DNA of 64,000 nt from Cymodocea nodosa (lineage: Eukaryota; Streptophyta; Magnoliopsida; Alismatales; Cymodoceaceae), in assembly GCA_036874045.1 (NCBI GenBank), contig CM072337.1, positions 8,432,001-8,496,000 of the forward strand, read 5' to 3'. The first letter of the stretch is position 1, and each line of letters begins with the position of its first letter. Positions 34,327 to 46,876 of this stretch are shown here, one piece after another. The notes below the pieces were generated by a model that saw only the letters and a list, made by a program, of their open reading frames with translations, made no database searches and was not told the DNA's origin. Made by a program: the position numbers and the translations under genes.

Positions 34327-36152
34327 ACTTAAATTTTGCTAGTTCCTTAGCAGATTGAGATCTAACTAGTTGGTCTTTCTAAAGTGCTAGAATAAATTCT
34401 TCATTTTGTTCTTCTTCAAAATACATAAATTAGATTACCATATAGATATTCTATATTTTTTTCAGTAATCTATTTTAACATTGTTTTCTCCTCTTCAACC
34501 TACAAATATATTTAAAACATATGTAAATTACATACAAAATATATTAGCATCATATAGGTGGTAATTATATTATCATCTTTTTCTTTTCAAACATCTATTA
34601 TCCTGAATTTTCCCATATGATTTCTAGAATAAATTTCAACTACATACGAATCAAAACACAATCCAATTCAATATAATTAAAACAAGTAGAATAATGAATT
34701 GTATCTCGAATAAACAACTTCAAAAGTCTAATCTAGATTCATACTTTAGTAATCTTAGATAACAGAAAATATACTTGATTCAAAAGATTTCTGTATTTCA
34801 CAAAACACTTTTATCTTTTTAGAACAGTATATGCATATTTGTACTTTAAAAGTTAATTTGAAAAGCTTGAATCATATAAGAGCTTTCTAGTGTACCCATA
34901 TATCGAGCTTTTAGTCAACAATCCCAAATCTGATCAGGATCTTAGGTTGCCAGATTTAAAGAGTCCTTTTTTAGGTCAACAATCCTTACATACCCTATGC
35001 TCAAGTACAAAAGGAGATCAAACAAGTCAATAAACTCTTAAAGTTTTTTTCTCTTTTTTTCTTTTTTTCTTTTCAACACAGTATATATACGTATTTCATT
35101 AATACAAATGCAATAAAACACAAATCTCGAATAGTCCTACGTCTATTATTTACTGAAAATATGAATCCATATTAATAAGCTCATACTTTTTCTGTAGTTT
35201 AGTAAGATTTACATATAAAGCATTCTACAAGTTTAATCAATCAAATTAAATGTATCCTTGATCATATGTATTTCATTTAATCCAAAAATCAACATTTCAG
35301 CTCTTTTAGGATTTCAGATAATTTACTGAATTTCAATTAAGCATTCTGATTTCTTTTTAAAATTGTGAAACTGTTAAAGTCATAAAATTCAGCAAAAACA
35401 TAAGATACTATCTCTAGATTTGTATTAATAGTAAAATTTTGTAGCATCCTATATAAGATTCTAAATATAACATTCAAGTAGTTACAGTTCTTAAAAATTT
35501 GACAGTCTCAATTATAAGATAGTTACAGCAAATTCATAAAAAATTTTCAATTTCCACAGAACTTTGCAGCACCATTCTAATTCCTCTAATTAACAAAATT
35601 ATTTGGCTTCTAATCCAATTACTACCCCCCATACCTATATTTTGCATTGTCTTCAATGTAAAAGATTTTACAGTAAATACAATAAATGTTAGCAGGCATG
35701 AATATTGTTTCGTTGACTTATCACCTAACTCAAGGAACTTAATTTGTTGAGCTAATGAATAACTCCACGAACTAAGTTTAAATGTAAATTCAGGATAAGT
35801 AATCAATTACATACCTTATTCTTTTGTATCTCCTTCAATATCTTTCGACTTTTGATTTTGAAAAACTTTTCATTCACAAATAAAAGCAGAATATATAACA
35901 AAATAACAACTTAACAACAAAACATAAATTGTTAATTCAGTGTCTTGTGTGGAACCCAAGATCCTATGCCTTTGGTGGCTCACAAGCAAGCCAATTGGTT
36001 TCCTAGAACAGATACCAACAAACTAGATTGATATTTTATTTTTTTTCATTTCTTTTTATAAAATAAAACTAAAACTAAAATTTTTCTTTCTTCTCTATTT
36101 TTCTAAAAATAAATACAGAATACACACAACATTAAAAGTATAAAATCACAGT
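34327..36152 (-). other. 3' non-coding module of RLG-3
   Basis: No gene. Colinear with RLG-1 16775-18601. It has the G-rich block with GAAGACAATGC near 35630-35665, a motif A repeat (35705-35775), candidate donors GTATGT at 35814 and GTATGTAAGG at 34993, and acceptor ATATTTGTAG ending at 34500. Both donor-acceptor spacings match those in RLG-1 to within a base or two. Confidence 0.5.
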
Positions 36153-37271
36153 TTAAAAACATAATTGAAAAGTAGTAACAAATGGAATAAACGTGTCAGT
36201 CCAAGCAAACTTTTTAGGCATAATTCTTCTTGCTATTAATTCTGTTTTAATGCAGTCTATTTTCCTTTTTAACTTGTAAACTTGCAGTATATTATCTATA
36301 CTAAATATAAGTGTATTTCCATTAATGAATTGAAATGCAGAAAGGGATCCTCTTCTGTTCCAAGATAATGTAGCTATTTCTATTTCTACATCTATTTCAA
36401 TATATTCCTCTTCCCACTTTCATTCATTTAGGTCTTTCATAATCTATATTTGAAATTTCATCAATTCATCCCACCATCTTATCAAACATAAAGTAGGATC
36501 ATCATATTCATTATACCACATTCCTAACTGAATTTTATCATATTCTACAAACAATGGTTTAGCTATATCACTCGGTATAGGTAATATTTCTATAAAGTCA
36601 TCATCATAACTATCTATGCTTACTATGTATAAAGCAAATCTAAATGCAACTGATATATCTATCAAGTATTACATGTATGCTGTTAATTAATGTTTTCTAT
36701 CCTAGATATATCATAGTATTTTCAGTCCATGATCTATTCAGAAAATTATACACACTTAAGCATAAATCTTTATCCCAATTTCCAATGGTCTCTAGTAATA
36801 CAATTTTTCAAGAATGGTCGAATTTTTATTAGAAAATGTTAAAGCTGACCCACAATTTTTAGTTGGTACTTCAAATCTATTAGGCCTTCCTATATTTCAT
36901 TCCTCTCTAGTGATAGAATTTCTAATCAAAATATCGAGTAACAGAATTTCATACCTTGGTTTGGTTCTGTAAATAATTAATCCTTCATCTATCCCCATAA
37001 TATGATCTATTCCTTCTAATTTATTGGGTGGAATTCTAGCATTTTCTTCCATATTCAGATATTTATAGCTGATTGAACTACGATTAAATGACTTCCATAA
37101 AAATCTATCTCTAATCTTAGTCATTTTTGCAACTTGTAGTCCATGAAAATATTTTTCTCTAACACAGTCTTTAATTTCTTTTGATACACAACACAATCTG
37201 CACAGATCTTTAGCTGATAAATTACTCAGTACTTCCCTTAGTGCATCTAGTGATAATTTCATCAATTCCAT
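36153..37271 (-). pseudogene. F-box protein gene carried inside gypsy RLG-3
   Basis: Second copy of the RLG-1 F-box gene. ATG at 37271. The F-box reads LSLDALREVLSNL and KDLCRLCCVSKEI. It keeps Arg where RLG-1 has TGA, runs open to 36897, then has TGG to TGA. The tail (36444-36665) keeps codons lost by the 4-bp deletion in RLG-1 (PSDIAKPLFVEYDK). Other breaks: the shared TAG near 36809, an extra base near 36785, and a TGG to TAG-type change near 36443. The C-terminus reads past the RLG-1 stop (TGG here) to TAA at 36153. The full product would be about 370 residues. Confidence 0.8.
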
Positions 37272-37282
37272 CTGTTGTGATT

Positions 37283-37395
37283 TTGTATAACATAAACAAA
37301 AATTTAGTAGAGATAAAATTAACATAGCTACTTACTTACCCTCGTGGAGTTAGGTCATAACTCAACGGACTAAGTTTGTTGAGTTAAGTAATAAC
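37283..37395 (-). promoter_or_regulatory. Hairpin and splice-like signals before the F-box (RLG-3)
   Basis: Counterpart of 15521-15627. It keeps the inverted repeat (AACTCAACGGAC and GTTGAGTTAAG) and the GAGG/GTAAGTAAG donor-like site (37339). The acceptor-like end is TTATACAA rather than TTATACAG, one G-to-A change. Confidence 0.45.
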
Positions 37396-37641
37396 TCTAC
37401 AATACTACTAACTATAATTAAACTTACATTTTTTTTCTTTTTATATTTTTCTATTTACTATATTATACATAGTTGCTTCAATCATACTGCTTCATTCAAT
37501 TTCCCTCCCATAGGAGGTATCAATTTCATTAACAATTCTATTGATAGGGTTAGGTACTGCTTGCATTGGCAATCCTCCTGTAGGTCTAACTTCTATTGAT
37601 TCCTTCTATCTAGGGGGTATATTTCTATTCATATTTTGATT

Positions 37642-38745
37642 TTAAATGGCAGCATTTCCAAATACAAGATCTAAACGATTGTTTACTTGTTGAATTATCA
37701 TTTCTAACTTCTCTATTCTTGATCCTTGTTCAATTAATGCTTCATAACTTATATTTTTTTCATTTATATTTTCTCCTCCTTGGAAATTGTTTTTTCTCCA
37801 AGATAGATTCGAGTGATTTCTCCAATTAGGGTTATAAGAATTTCCAAAGTTATCTTTCTGGTTTCTAGCATAAGTAATATCTAAATCATTAATGTTTGCA
37901 TTCTTTTCTACCAGTTTTTGATTTAATGATAACTCTTCTATTTTCTTTGTTAACTCAGTTAATTTAACTTCAAGCATAGTGCTTGAATCTATTTCATGCA
38001 TTCTCCTTGGCAATATTCTTTTATCTGTAATAGCTTCAGCCAAGTTTTCCCACTATGCAGTTCTTTTTGCAAAGTTTTCTAAGTATGCCCATGCTTCCTC
38101 ACTACACAATTTTAAAAATCCATTCTAACAAGTAGATTCTAATAAAGATTTAGTTGAAACATCTATGCCTTCATAAATTATACCTATTAATTGTGGTTTA
38201 CTCATTGCATGATGTGGACATTGAGTTAGTAAATCTTTAAATCTTTCAAAATATTTCCAAAATGATCCTCCCTGTTTTTGGCCACACATTAATATTTCCT
38301 TTTTCTTTTTAATCGTTTCATGTGTTGGATAATATTTTTCCAGAAAAATAGAGCAAAATTCAGTCCATGTAGAAATTGACTCAGGCAACAAAGTATATAA
38401 TCATCTCTTAGTTGTGTCTTTTAAAGCAAAAGGGATATATCTAAGTTTAATAGCATCAATACTCATTTTTGGCATTTCCATCATTTGATAAACTTTATTA
38501 AATTCTCTTAGGAAATAATAGGCATCTTCTCTTTCTAATCCATGAAAGTGTGGCAATTGACTAATATAATTAGATTTCAGTTCAAACCTATCTCCCTCAA
38601 AGTTTGGCATTCTAATACATGAAGGTTCATCAACTAATTCAAGATACAGAATTTCCCCTAATGGTTTTTCTACTAGAGCAGCCATATCTTTGTTCTCTTT
38701 TAAAGAAAGGTTAGCTACACCCTTAAGGATTTTGTTAAAGTCCAA
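37642..38745 (-). pseudogene. Athila-like gypsy gag (RLG-3)
   Basis: Better preserved than the RLG-1 copy. Three open pieces: 38401-38745 (LPHFHGLEREDAYYFLREF), 38125-38391 with the retrotransposon-gag core (TWTEFCSIFLEKYYP, then SFWKYFERFKDLLTQCP), and 37642-38043 with a coiled-coil-like part and YNPNWRNHSNLSWRK. Few stops separate them. It starts at TTG as in RLG-1, with no upstream ATG. No zinc knuckle and no protease follow; the F-box gene comes next. Confidence 0.88.
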
Positions 38746-39891
38746 TTTAGAAAATATTTCAATACACCTCTGTGTTGAATAATCCTATGTAGGTGTTCTT
38801 ACTAATTGTTTAGTGCTAGGAGAATGAATCAATGTGCTCATAAACTCTTAACATTAAGTAAAATAGTAGAAGATTAATTACATACCAGTCTGAAGCTTTG
38901 TTTTCAGTAAATAGTTGTTGACGGATGAAGTTGAATTAGCTACTTCTCCTTCTAGTTCCCCAATGAATTTTCTTTTCTTTCCTTAAGTGTTGGTAACTTA
39001 TAAATAAAATTCTATTCTATATTTATAATGCACGTCCATAAGGCAAATGAATCTTGTTGAAAGAACGTGTCTTGTAACATGCAGTGTGGTTCCTATTTTT
39101 ATGGATACGTGATTCACTTCTAATTTTAAATTTTAGTAACCGCTAAACCCACGAAGTTTCATTCATGGCTAAAAGAATAACTGTTCAGCTTAATCCACGA
39201 ACTAACCCTGTTGAGTTACAATTAACTCAACGGACTAGCTTTGGTTACTATTTCTAACTCAACGAACTAACCTCGTTGAGTTATAGCTAACTCAATAGAC
39301 TAGCTTCGTCGCTTATTTGCTAACTCCATGGACTAACTTCGTTGAGTTACAGTTAACTCAACAGAATGACCTTATATTTTATTATTGACCTCATGGAGTT
39401 AACCTTAACTCAATGGACTTACTTCGTTGAGTTAACACTTAGCAAATTTCTAAAACTTACTCCTCGTATTAACTTCTATATTTTTTTCTTCTCTTGCATT
39501 TTGTCAACTTAATTAAAGTTAAATACATGTCATTAATGAAGTGTTCTAATTTAAACTCATTAAATCTAAACATTATATGCATATTTAACTTACAGTTCAT
39601 TTCCTGTTATGCAAAATTTACATTTTACTTTTCAGCATGTAGGTATATTCAAGCATTAACCAATCATCATGGATTTAATCATGTCATTCATAAAATTTGT
39701 AAATCTTTTAAACAGTCCTACACATCTTTAAACAGTTATATAATATTCAATACAGTTCTCAATTATATCATTCATTCTCAAACACGAATTGAAAAACATC
39801 TGAAATTAAAACATTCATTTATATGAATAGTTTACATTTACATACAGTTAGATATTTTTTCAATACAAATATAAGTAGACGAACAATACAA
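38746..39891 (-). other. Spacer between ORF3 and gag in RLG-3
   Basis: Non-coding. Matches RLG-1 10765-11591 plus 13827-14167 without the 2.2-kb solo LTR. A motif A inverted repeat array lies at 39190-39440. The pre-integration site of the RLG-1 solo LTR corresponds to about 39090-39100. Confidence 0.6.
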
Positions 39892-40843
39892 TTAGTCCTT
39901 TTTCCTAAGTTTATCTACTTCCTTCTAGAGCTTTTCTAGTTGTTGCTTTAATTGATTTATCTATTCAACAACTCCAATAATGTCTCCAGAAGGTCCAAAT
40001 ATTTTAGCAGATGCAGCATTATAATTTCTATATTCTTTCACTGAAATGACTTTAGATTTTATCTTTTTAGATGTCCATTTCATGAAATCGATACTATCCA
40101 CCATCAGTAGTGGAATTAGATCTCCATAAAATAGTTTCTTCTTTGCTGCTCTTAACTTGGAGATAAAAATTGAAGACCAAGTAATTTGAATTTTGTTCAC
40201 AACTACATATGTGGCCCATTTAACAAACTGACTTAGTTCAATATCATGGCCTTATCATTGGTAGACATTTTTAATCAAAATGCTAGCTACCATGTGTGTT
40301 TTACCATTTAAGTGCTTCAATCTATTTAATAATGGCACACCAGAATTGATATCTAAATAGTCCTTTATTATCTGTTTTATTCACTCGACTACAGTAGTGC
40401 CTTCTAGAATTTCTATTCCTTCATTTTTCAATCCAAAAATGTTGTGGAGAAGCTCTAGTGTTATCTGTACATCAGCTTGTTCCACGTTAGAAATTAATTT
40501 TCCTTCTTCCTCTCTCAAGTTTGCATAAAAGCAGGGCACTAGATTTTCGTATGCTACATGCCCTCTCTATTGAGAAATAAATTGTAGTAGACCTTGGAAC
40601 TCAAACAATTCTTTAATTTCCTGCATACCATCCTAGTTTATTGGTCTACTATATATAATATCATAACCCCTAATCTCTTGATATTTATTGTATGCTTCCT
40701 AACTCCAAAAGTGTACTTCATTCAGAATTATTGCTTTAGCTAGGTTAGGAATTTGAATTTGTTGCTCTAGAGGGGTTTGTTCTTGAATTTCTTCTTCCAT
40801 ATGTTGAACTTGAATTTGTTGGAAACGATTTGGAGATTCTTGC
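39892..40843 (-). pseudogene. Gypsy ORF3, C-terminal part (RLG-3)
   Basis: Matches RLG-1 9812-10764. The plant-transposon-like domain segment FISKLRAAKKKLFYGDLIPLL is at 40100-40175. It keeps CAG where RLG-1 has TAG (40621-40623) and CAA where RLG-1 has TAA (40762-40764), but has TAG where RLG-1 has CAG (40699-40701). The N-terminal part is removed by the copia LTR at 40844. Stop TAA at 39892. Confidence 0.65.
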
Positions 40844-41590
40844 TGTTAGGAATTTTGTTTTGATGATATATGCTTTATTAAAGTTTTTAAATAAGTCTAA
40901 ATAATATTCTCTAAGTATAATTATCACGTAATTAAATGTTAACAGGTTATCAGAAATTTTCATTTAAAATTTTGGATAGTTAACTTTCAGATAGTTAGAT
41001 TTTTTGAATAGTTAAAGTTTTCAGATAGTTAGAATTTTAGACAGTTAAACTTTCAGATAGTTAACGTTTCAATTTAGTCGAAGAGTTATGTTAAAAACTC
41101 ATATAGTTAAGTTATCTACACGTGTGTTTTTAATGTTTTAAGTTGTCACGTGTTTTCCATGTGCGTTCGGTAATGAAAATCGAAGAGTTAGATAATTGTT
41201 CGAGTTTTTATACACATGGATAGATAACTGTTCGAGTTTTATAAAATGATTAACGAACAAATAAGTTTTCCATGTTTAGTCATGTGTTTTGCAGGTGCAA
41301 AGACTCGAAGAGTAACAAATATGTGTTCGAGTTTTTATAGGACTTAAAGGATAAGTGTTCGACTAAAATGAAGAGTTAGAAGATGCTCTACAAAACTCTA
41401 GGAAGATAAAGTTTCGGTGAATCTACAAGTGGAGATTATGGAAATTCAAAATGATAGTGGAGAAAGTGGAAACTCAAAAAGATAGTAATTTGGATTAAAG
41501 AAAAAATTAGTACGTGGATTATGGATTGTGTATTAAGTGGATGAACATGCTGAATGTGAAGACATAGTTCGATTATAAATAGAGAGTACG
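40844..41590 (+). repeat. Copia-C 5' LTR, first piece
   Basis: Starts TGTTAGGAATTTTGTTTTG, similar to the start of the Copia-A LTR read on its coding strand. It contains several GATAGTTA repeats (40975-41080). It is cut at 41590 by Copia-B, 10 bases after its TATA box. The bases before it, CTTGC (40839-40843), should be its target duplication. Confidence 0.65.
41574..41581 (+). promoter_or_regulatory. TATA box of the Copia-C LTR
   Basis: TATAAATA followed by GAGAGTA; Copia-B is inserted directly downstream and would uncouple this promoter from Copia-C gag. Confidence 0.5.
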
Positions 41591-42117
41591 AGATCGGTAG
41601 GCTCACTAGAGGGGGGATGGTGAAAGTGTGTAGTTTTTTAAAATTCTTTCGATGTTGAATCTAATGATTCAACAGAAATGTAATGAGATGAAATTAAACG
41701 AATGCAAATCAGAGAGAAAAGAAATACATAGCAAATTTTTAGGTGGTTCACCAACTTGGCTAGTCCACCCCCAAGATTCACTTGGGCTTCACTAAGTGTT
41801 TCAACACTTACACACTTGCTTTCAGGTCAAAGCAAGAACCAACTACACAGAAGTTTTCAAGTATAAACTTTAGTAAACCAACCTCTAGAGTTTTCAGGTC
41901 GAAACTCAAACCAACACTGAATGTAGCTTTCAGGTTGAAGCCATGAATCAACAGCTTGAATCTTTCAATTAGAGTTTTGGCGCACAGAGCTATTTCTGTA
42001 GTAGGTCTTTAGAATATTCTTCACTGTTTGCAGACTTGAGTGTAATTGGAATTGGAGTGTAGCTCACTGTATGTGGTATATCTGTTATCTCTATCTTTTC
42101 CTTTCTTAAACTCCTCA

Positions 42118-42125
42118 TATTTATA
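42118..42125 (-). promoter_or_regulatory. TATA box, Copia-B left LTR
   Basis: TATAAATA on the minus strand; the same box is at 49014-49021 in the right LTR, which would drive the element. Confidence 0.5.
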
Positions 42126-42239
42126 TCAAAGGTATAACGATCATATTTCTCTGTCAACAGATGTATTCTACTGTACTTGATTAGACACTAGTCAAATACG
42201 GTAAGTTACCATTCAAAAAGTTATTTCAAGATGTCTTAC

Positions 42240-43235
42240 CGATTTTCCTAACCTTTCGAATAGTTAGCTGTGTAACTCTCCGAAGAAAATCTGTAACTCA
42301 CCGAAAGATCACTTAAATCTTTCTACCAGGTAAGATTCTAGAATATTTACTGCGAGCTGTCATTCAGTCGGATACTTATAACTGTAACTCATCAAATAGT
42401 TATATAACTATCGGATAGTTGGCTACAGTAACCCTTTGTTAACTTTTCGATTGCTTCAATTCAGCACATGCATAAAAGGCTGACTTAAGTTTCAGATGGT
42501 TATCCCTATAACTCACCAAAACGCTTCAAGGTTTCGAATAGTTATCTTTCTAACTCTCCGAAAACTTATTTGAGTTTCTCTCTGGAATTCTGCACGTGGG
42601 AAATTCAATGACTTAAGTTTCGGATGGTTATCCCTGTAACTCACCGAAACGCTTCAGGATTTCAAATAGTTATCTTTCTAACTCTCCGAAAACTTATTTA
42701 AGCTTCTTTCTAGAATTCTGCACGTGGGAAAATCAATGACATAAGTTTCGGATAGTTAAACTATAACCTACTGAAACTCTCTTTGAAATTTCAGATAGTT
42801 ATCTAACTCTCCAATTTTCCCTTTTAAGCTTTCAACTGATAGCTTCTCCATTTTGCACGTGCGTAATAAAGTGACTTAAGTTCTAAAAAGTTATACCTAT
42901 AACTTATCGAAAAACTCGAATAGTTATCTAACTCTCCGAAAGGAAAACTCAAATAGTTATCTAACTCTCCAACAAGTCCTTTAAGCTTCCGTTCTGTATT
43001 TCTACACGTGATTTATTGAATGACTTAAGTTTCGGATAGTTAGCCTTTCTATCTTTCCAATTTTCCTTTTTCTTTCGGATAGTTAACACCTTAACTCTCC
43101 GATCATTCAACCAACTTAACTGTTCGATTATTTAACTCTCCAAAGGCTTTGAAAAATTCGGATAGTTATCCTTCTAACTGTCCGATAGTCTTGCAGCTGT
43201 TTTACTCTTCGGATACTTGGACCTGTAACTGTCCG
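42240..43235. repeat. GGATAGTTA/TAACTCTCCGAA palindromic array (motif B)
   Basis: About 15 imperfect inverted-repeat units across 1 kb of LTR, each with TTCGGATAGTTA, a short loop and TAACTCTCCGAAA or variants. Some larger units of about 110 bp recur (for example around 42480, 42600 and 42740, each with GACTTAAGTTTCGGAT or a close variant). The array lies upstream of the TATA box in element orientation. Confidence 0.75.
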
Positions 43236-43403
43236 ATTTTCCTGTAGCTTTAAGGCAATATCTTCTAGAACTTCCTCCATTTATTCGTCTGTTTGGAATT
43301 TGTTCTATCTGCCTTTTGATCTAATGCTGCTCTGACTTAACTATGAAATACAATATGTTTCCTCACATAGGTTTTGCATTATCAAAATACTCGAGTTCTA
43401 ACA

Positions 43404-43800
43404 ATCTCCCCTTTTTTGATAATGACAAAAAAACCTTTACATTTATTTACATGTATTTCACTCCCTAGTGTATTTCTATACATTCAGTCACACAGAGAAC
43501 CGAATAAATAGGAATTAATCAAGACTATACTGACGTGGAGGGATTCGTCCCCCTGACTTTGTGTTGTCTTCTCCCCCTATCTATGTGTTGAATATTTCTT
43601 CATCTCTTTTAATAATTCTCTTTCAGTTCTTACTGGAAATACTGTAAGGGACATATACTTTACTAATTTCCAAAATCTTCTCCCCCTTTTTGTCGTTATA
43701 TAAAAAGGTGATGATAGTAAAACTGATATTGAATATATCCTGCACGAGTAAGTTAGTAGAAAAAAAGCTCCCATATGGTGAGCTTGATGAAAAAAAATAT
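43404..43800 (-). other. Copia-B polypurine tract and 3' UTR
   Basis: The minus strand reads AAAAAAGGGGAGATT at 43404-43418, next to the LTR. The rest, to the RNase H stop at 43801, is non-coding. Confidence 0.75.
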
Positions 43801-46800
43801 TTAAAGATCTAGCAAAGAACATATGCCTAGATTTCTTCTAATATGATTAAAAGTTGATTCATTTAAAGGTTTGGTGAAAATATCTGCAAGTTGATTTTCT
43901 GTTGGCACAAACTTAAGTGAGATGTTCCCTTTTTCCACATGATCTCTTAGAAAATGATGTCTGATCTCAATATGCTTGGCTTTGGAATGAAGTACCATAT
44001 TCTTAGATAGACTGATTGCACTACTGTTATCACAAAATATGATTGAGTTCTAAATTTTCAGTCTGTAATCTGCTAGAGTTTGCTGCATCTTAAGAATTTG
44101 GGCACAGCACAGTCCTGCTGCAATATACTTGGCTTCAGTAGTAGATAAAGCAATACAATTTTGTTTCCTACTGAACCAGGAGATTAAAGAATTTCCAAGT
44201 AGTTGACAAGTACCACAAGTGCTTCTTCTGTCAGATCTACTACCTACATAATCTGCATCACTATAGCTTGTTAAAATCAAATTACTGTCAACTGAGTAGA
44301 ATAGTCCGAAATCTTTTATTCCTTGTAGATATCTGAAAATACTTTTGACTGATTTCAAGTGCGATTCCTTTGGTGATGCTTGAAATCTAGCACACAAGCA
44401 TACACTAAACATAATATCTGGCCTGCTAGTTGAAAGGTATAACAGGGATCCAATCATACCTCTATATTGCTTTTGATCCACTGCAACACTTGAATCATCC
44501 ATTTCCAGTTTAATACTTGAACTCATTGGAGTATTTGCAGGTTTAATGTTTTCATAACCAAATTTCTTCAACATCTCTTTGCAGTACTTTTCTTGGTTGA
44601 CAAAAATGCCATTATGCACTTGATGAATCTGTAATCCCAAGAAAAACTTTAACTCTTCCATCATGCTCATTTCGAATTTATTTTTCATCAAATTTTGAAA
44701 TTCATGATAGAGATCTTCTAAAGTGGCTCCAAAGACTATATCATCAACATAAATCTGTACAATCAAAATATGCACAACAAAAGTTTTGATAAATAAAGTG
44801 CTGTCCACTTTGCCTATAGAGAAATTGTTTCTAGTTAAAAACTTTTTCAATTTCTCATACCAAGCTCTAGGTGCCTGTTTCAGACCATAAAGAGCCTTTC
44901 TTAGTTTGAAGATATGATTCGGCCTGAATTCATCTTCAAATCCAGGAGGTTGTTTGACAAATACTTCCTCCTGAATTTCTCCATTTAAGAAGGTACTTTT
45001 CACATCCATCTGAAACAATCTTATCTTCATACTACTTGCAAAAGCAAGCAACATTATGATAGCTTCAATCCTGGCTACGGGAGTAAAAGTTTCTTCATAG
45101 TCAATACCTTCCTACTGATTGTAGCCTTGAGTAACTAATCGAGCTTTATTTTTGAGAATATTACCTTCATCTAATTTATTTTTGAAAATCCATTTAGTTC
45201 CAATGATGGATTTTCCTACAGGTTTTTCTACTAGTTCCCAAACATTATTTTTCTGGAATTGATTTAATTCTTCCTGCATAGCCATTGTCCAATAGGTATC
45301 CTTACATGCTTCATCTACTGATTTTGGCTCTATTTCTGACACAAATGCACAAAAATTGTAGATAACTTGTGCTTTGCTTCTAGTTTGTACCCCTCTAGAT
45401 ATATTTCCAATAATTTATTCCTTAGGATGATCAGATCTAAACTTCCAACTATTATGATTCTGATATCTATTGTTGAGATTCTGGTCTGACACTTGTGAAT
45501 TGAGTTTCTGCTTGTAGTTATCATATTCAAAGTATTCATTTTCACTATCATTTTTAATCTTCAACTTTTTGAAATTCTGGATCAAATCTTCATCAAACTA
45601 AACATTTATACTTTCCTCCACTCTTCCATCTTCAGCAAAATATACCCTGTAAGCTTTGCTTCTAGAGGAGTAACCAACAAGTATGGCAGGTTCAGAGTTT
45701 GCAGCAAACTTGTCTTTAGCATTTCCTGTATTTAAGACATAGCATTTGCATCCAAATGTCTTAAAATAGCCAACATTTGGAGTTTTATCGAACCAAATTT
45801 CAAAGGGTGTCTTATTCAACATGGATCTAATGTGTGTTCTGTTGGAAATGTGACAAGCTGTTCCTACAGCTTCTGCCTAGAGAAATTTAGGTAGATTCGT
45901 GGCATTTAACATAGTTCTAGTCATTTCTTGTAATGTCCTATTTTTCCTTTCCACAACTCCATTTCGAGCAGGAGTTCTAGGACAGGAGAATTCATGCAGA
46001 ATTCCAAATGAATTGCAAAGGTTTTCAAATTCATAGTTTTCAAATTCTCCTCCATGATCACTTCTGATTTTCTTCACTGTTAGTTCCTTCTGATTCTGAA
46101 CTCTTATGCAGAAATTCTTGAACTCATTGCAAGTTTCATTTTTATGTGTCAAAAATATTACCCAAGTTAATCTAGAGAAATCATCAACAATAACAAAGGT
46201 ATATTTTCGACCCCTAAGACTTGAAACTTGAGAGGGACCAAATAAATCCAAATGTAACAGTTCCAATGGCCTTTTGGTGGTAAAAGCATTTTTGCTGTGA
46301 AGGGCAGTTCTCTTTTGCTTCCCTAGCATACACTCACTGCATACTCTATCTTTCTTAAAAGTGAGTTTAGGCAGACCCTTAACAAGATCACCCGTGGATA
46401 GCTTCCTGATATTCTTCATACTGATATGGCCAAGTCTTCTATGCCACACCCAATCATCTTCACCAGTTGCTACCAAATAAGAATTGCTTGCAAAATTTTC
46501 ACATGGAAAGTTTAATGTATAAATTGAGCAATTTCTAAAACTAGTAAATTTTGTTTCATTCGAGGCTGGATCAATAATGAAACAATTTTCAGCATTAAAA
46601 GAAACAGTATAACCTTTATCACATAATTGTCCTACACTTAACAAATTTTGTTTTAATCCATTTACATGCAAGACATTCTCAATTATACCATTTTCAGATG
46701 TAATATTTCCTATTGCAGTTATTTTACACTTTTCATTATTTCCAAACTTAACGAATCCTGAACTTAAGTTTTTAACAAAGTCAAGAAAACTTTTCTTACC

Positions 46801-46870
46801 TGTCATGTGCTTTGAGCATCCACTGTCCACGATCCATTTCATTGAACGTGCTTGAAACTCCTTGTCACCC
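43801..46870 (-). pseudogene. Copia-B pol (protease, integrase, RT, RNase H)
   Basis: Starts after the AG at 46870. Protease has WIVDSGCSKHMTG (Asp of the DSG box intact). The pre-integrase zinc region has WHRRLGHIS and CSECMLGKQ. Integrase has HLDLFGP, RSDHGGEFEN and VVERKNR, so the DDE triad is present. RT (45342 down to about 44500) has [29 protein letters not shown] and QIYVDDIVFGAT. RNase H has DADYVGSRSDRRS, TTEAKY and HFLRDHVEKG, ending with TAA at 43801. It is broken only by a few stops (near 45876, 45597, 45109, 44047) and a short frame change around 45340-45560. Closest to functional in the window, but not intact. Confidence 0.92.
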
Positions 46871-46876
46871 TACAAA

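Larger units (their letters stand above)
32370..40843 (-). mobile_element. RLG-3: gypsy element carrying an F-box gene
   Basis: The minus-strand partner of RLG-1. In element order (right to left): ORF3 C-terminal half, spacer with motif A, gag, F-box gene, 3' module, polypurine tract, 3' LTR. Its 5' half is cut at 40843 by the LTR of Copia-C. It lacks the 2.2-kb solo LTR found in RLG-1. No protease, RT or integrase lies between gag and the LTR. Confidence 0.8.
41591..43403 (-). repeat. Copia-B 3' LTR
   Basis: About 1813 bp; matches 48479-50293 end to end except for the first few bases. It ends TTCTAACA next to the polypurine tract. Confidence 0.9.

Noticed and set aside
42240-43235. Regular palindromic repeats that might be read as a CRISPR array
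   Set aside because: Units and spacers vary in length and sequence, they lie in LTRs that are duplicated at 49140-50130, and the context is plant retrotransposon DNA without cas genes.
43577-43822. Short minus-strand ORF after Copia-B RNase H
   Set aside because: It overlaps the RNase H stop and the 3' UTR before the polypurine tract, and its composition reflects the T/C-rich strand.
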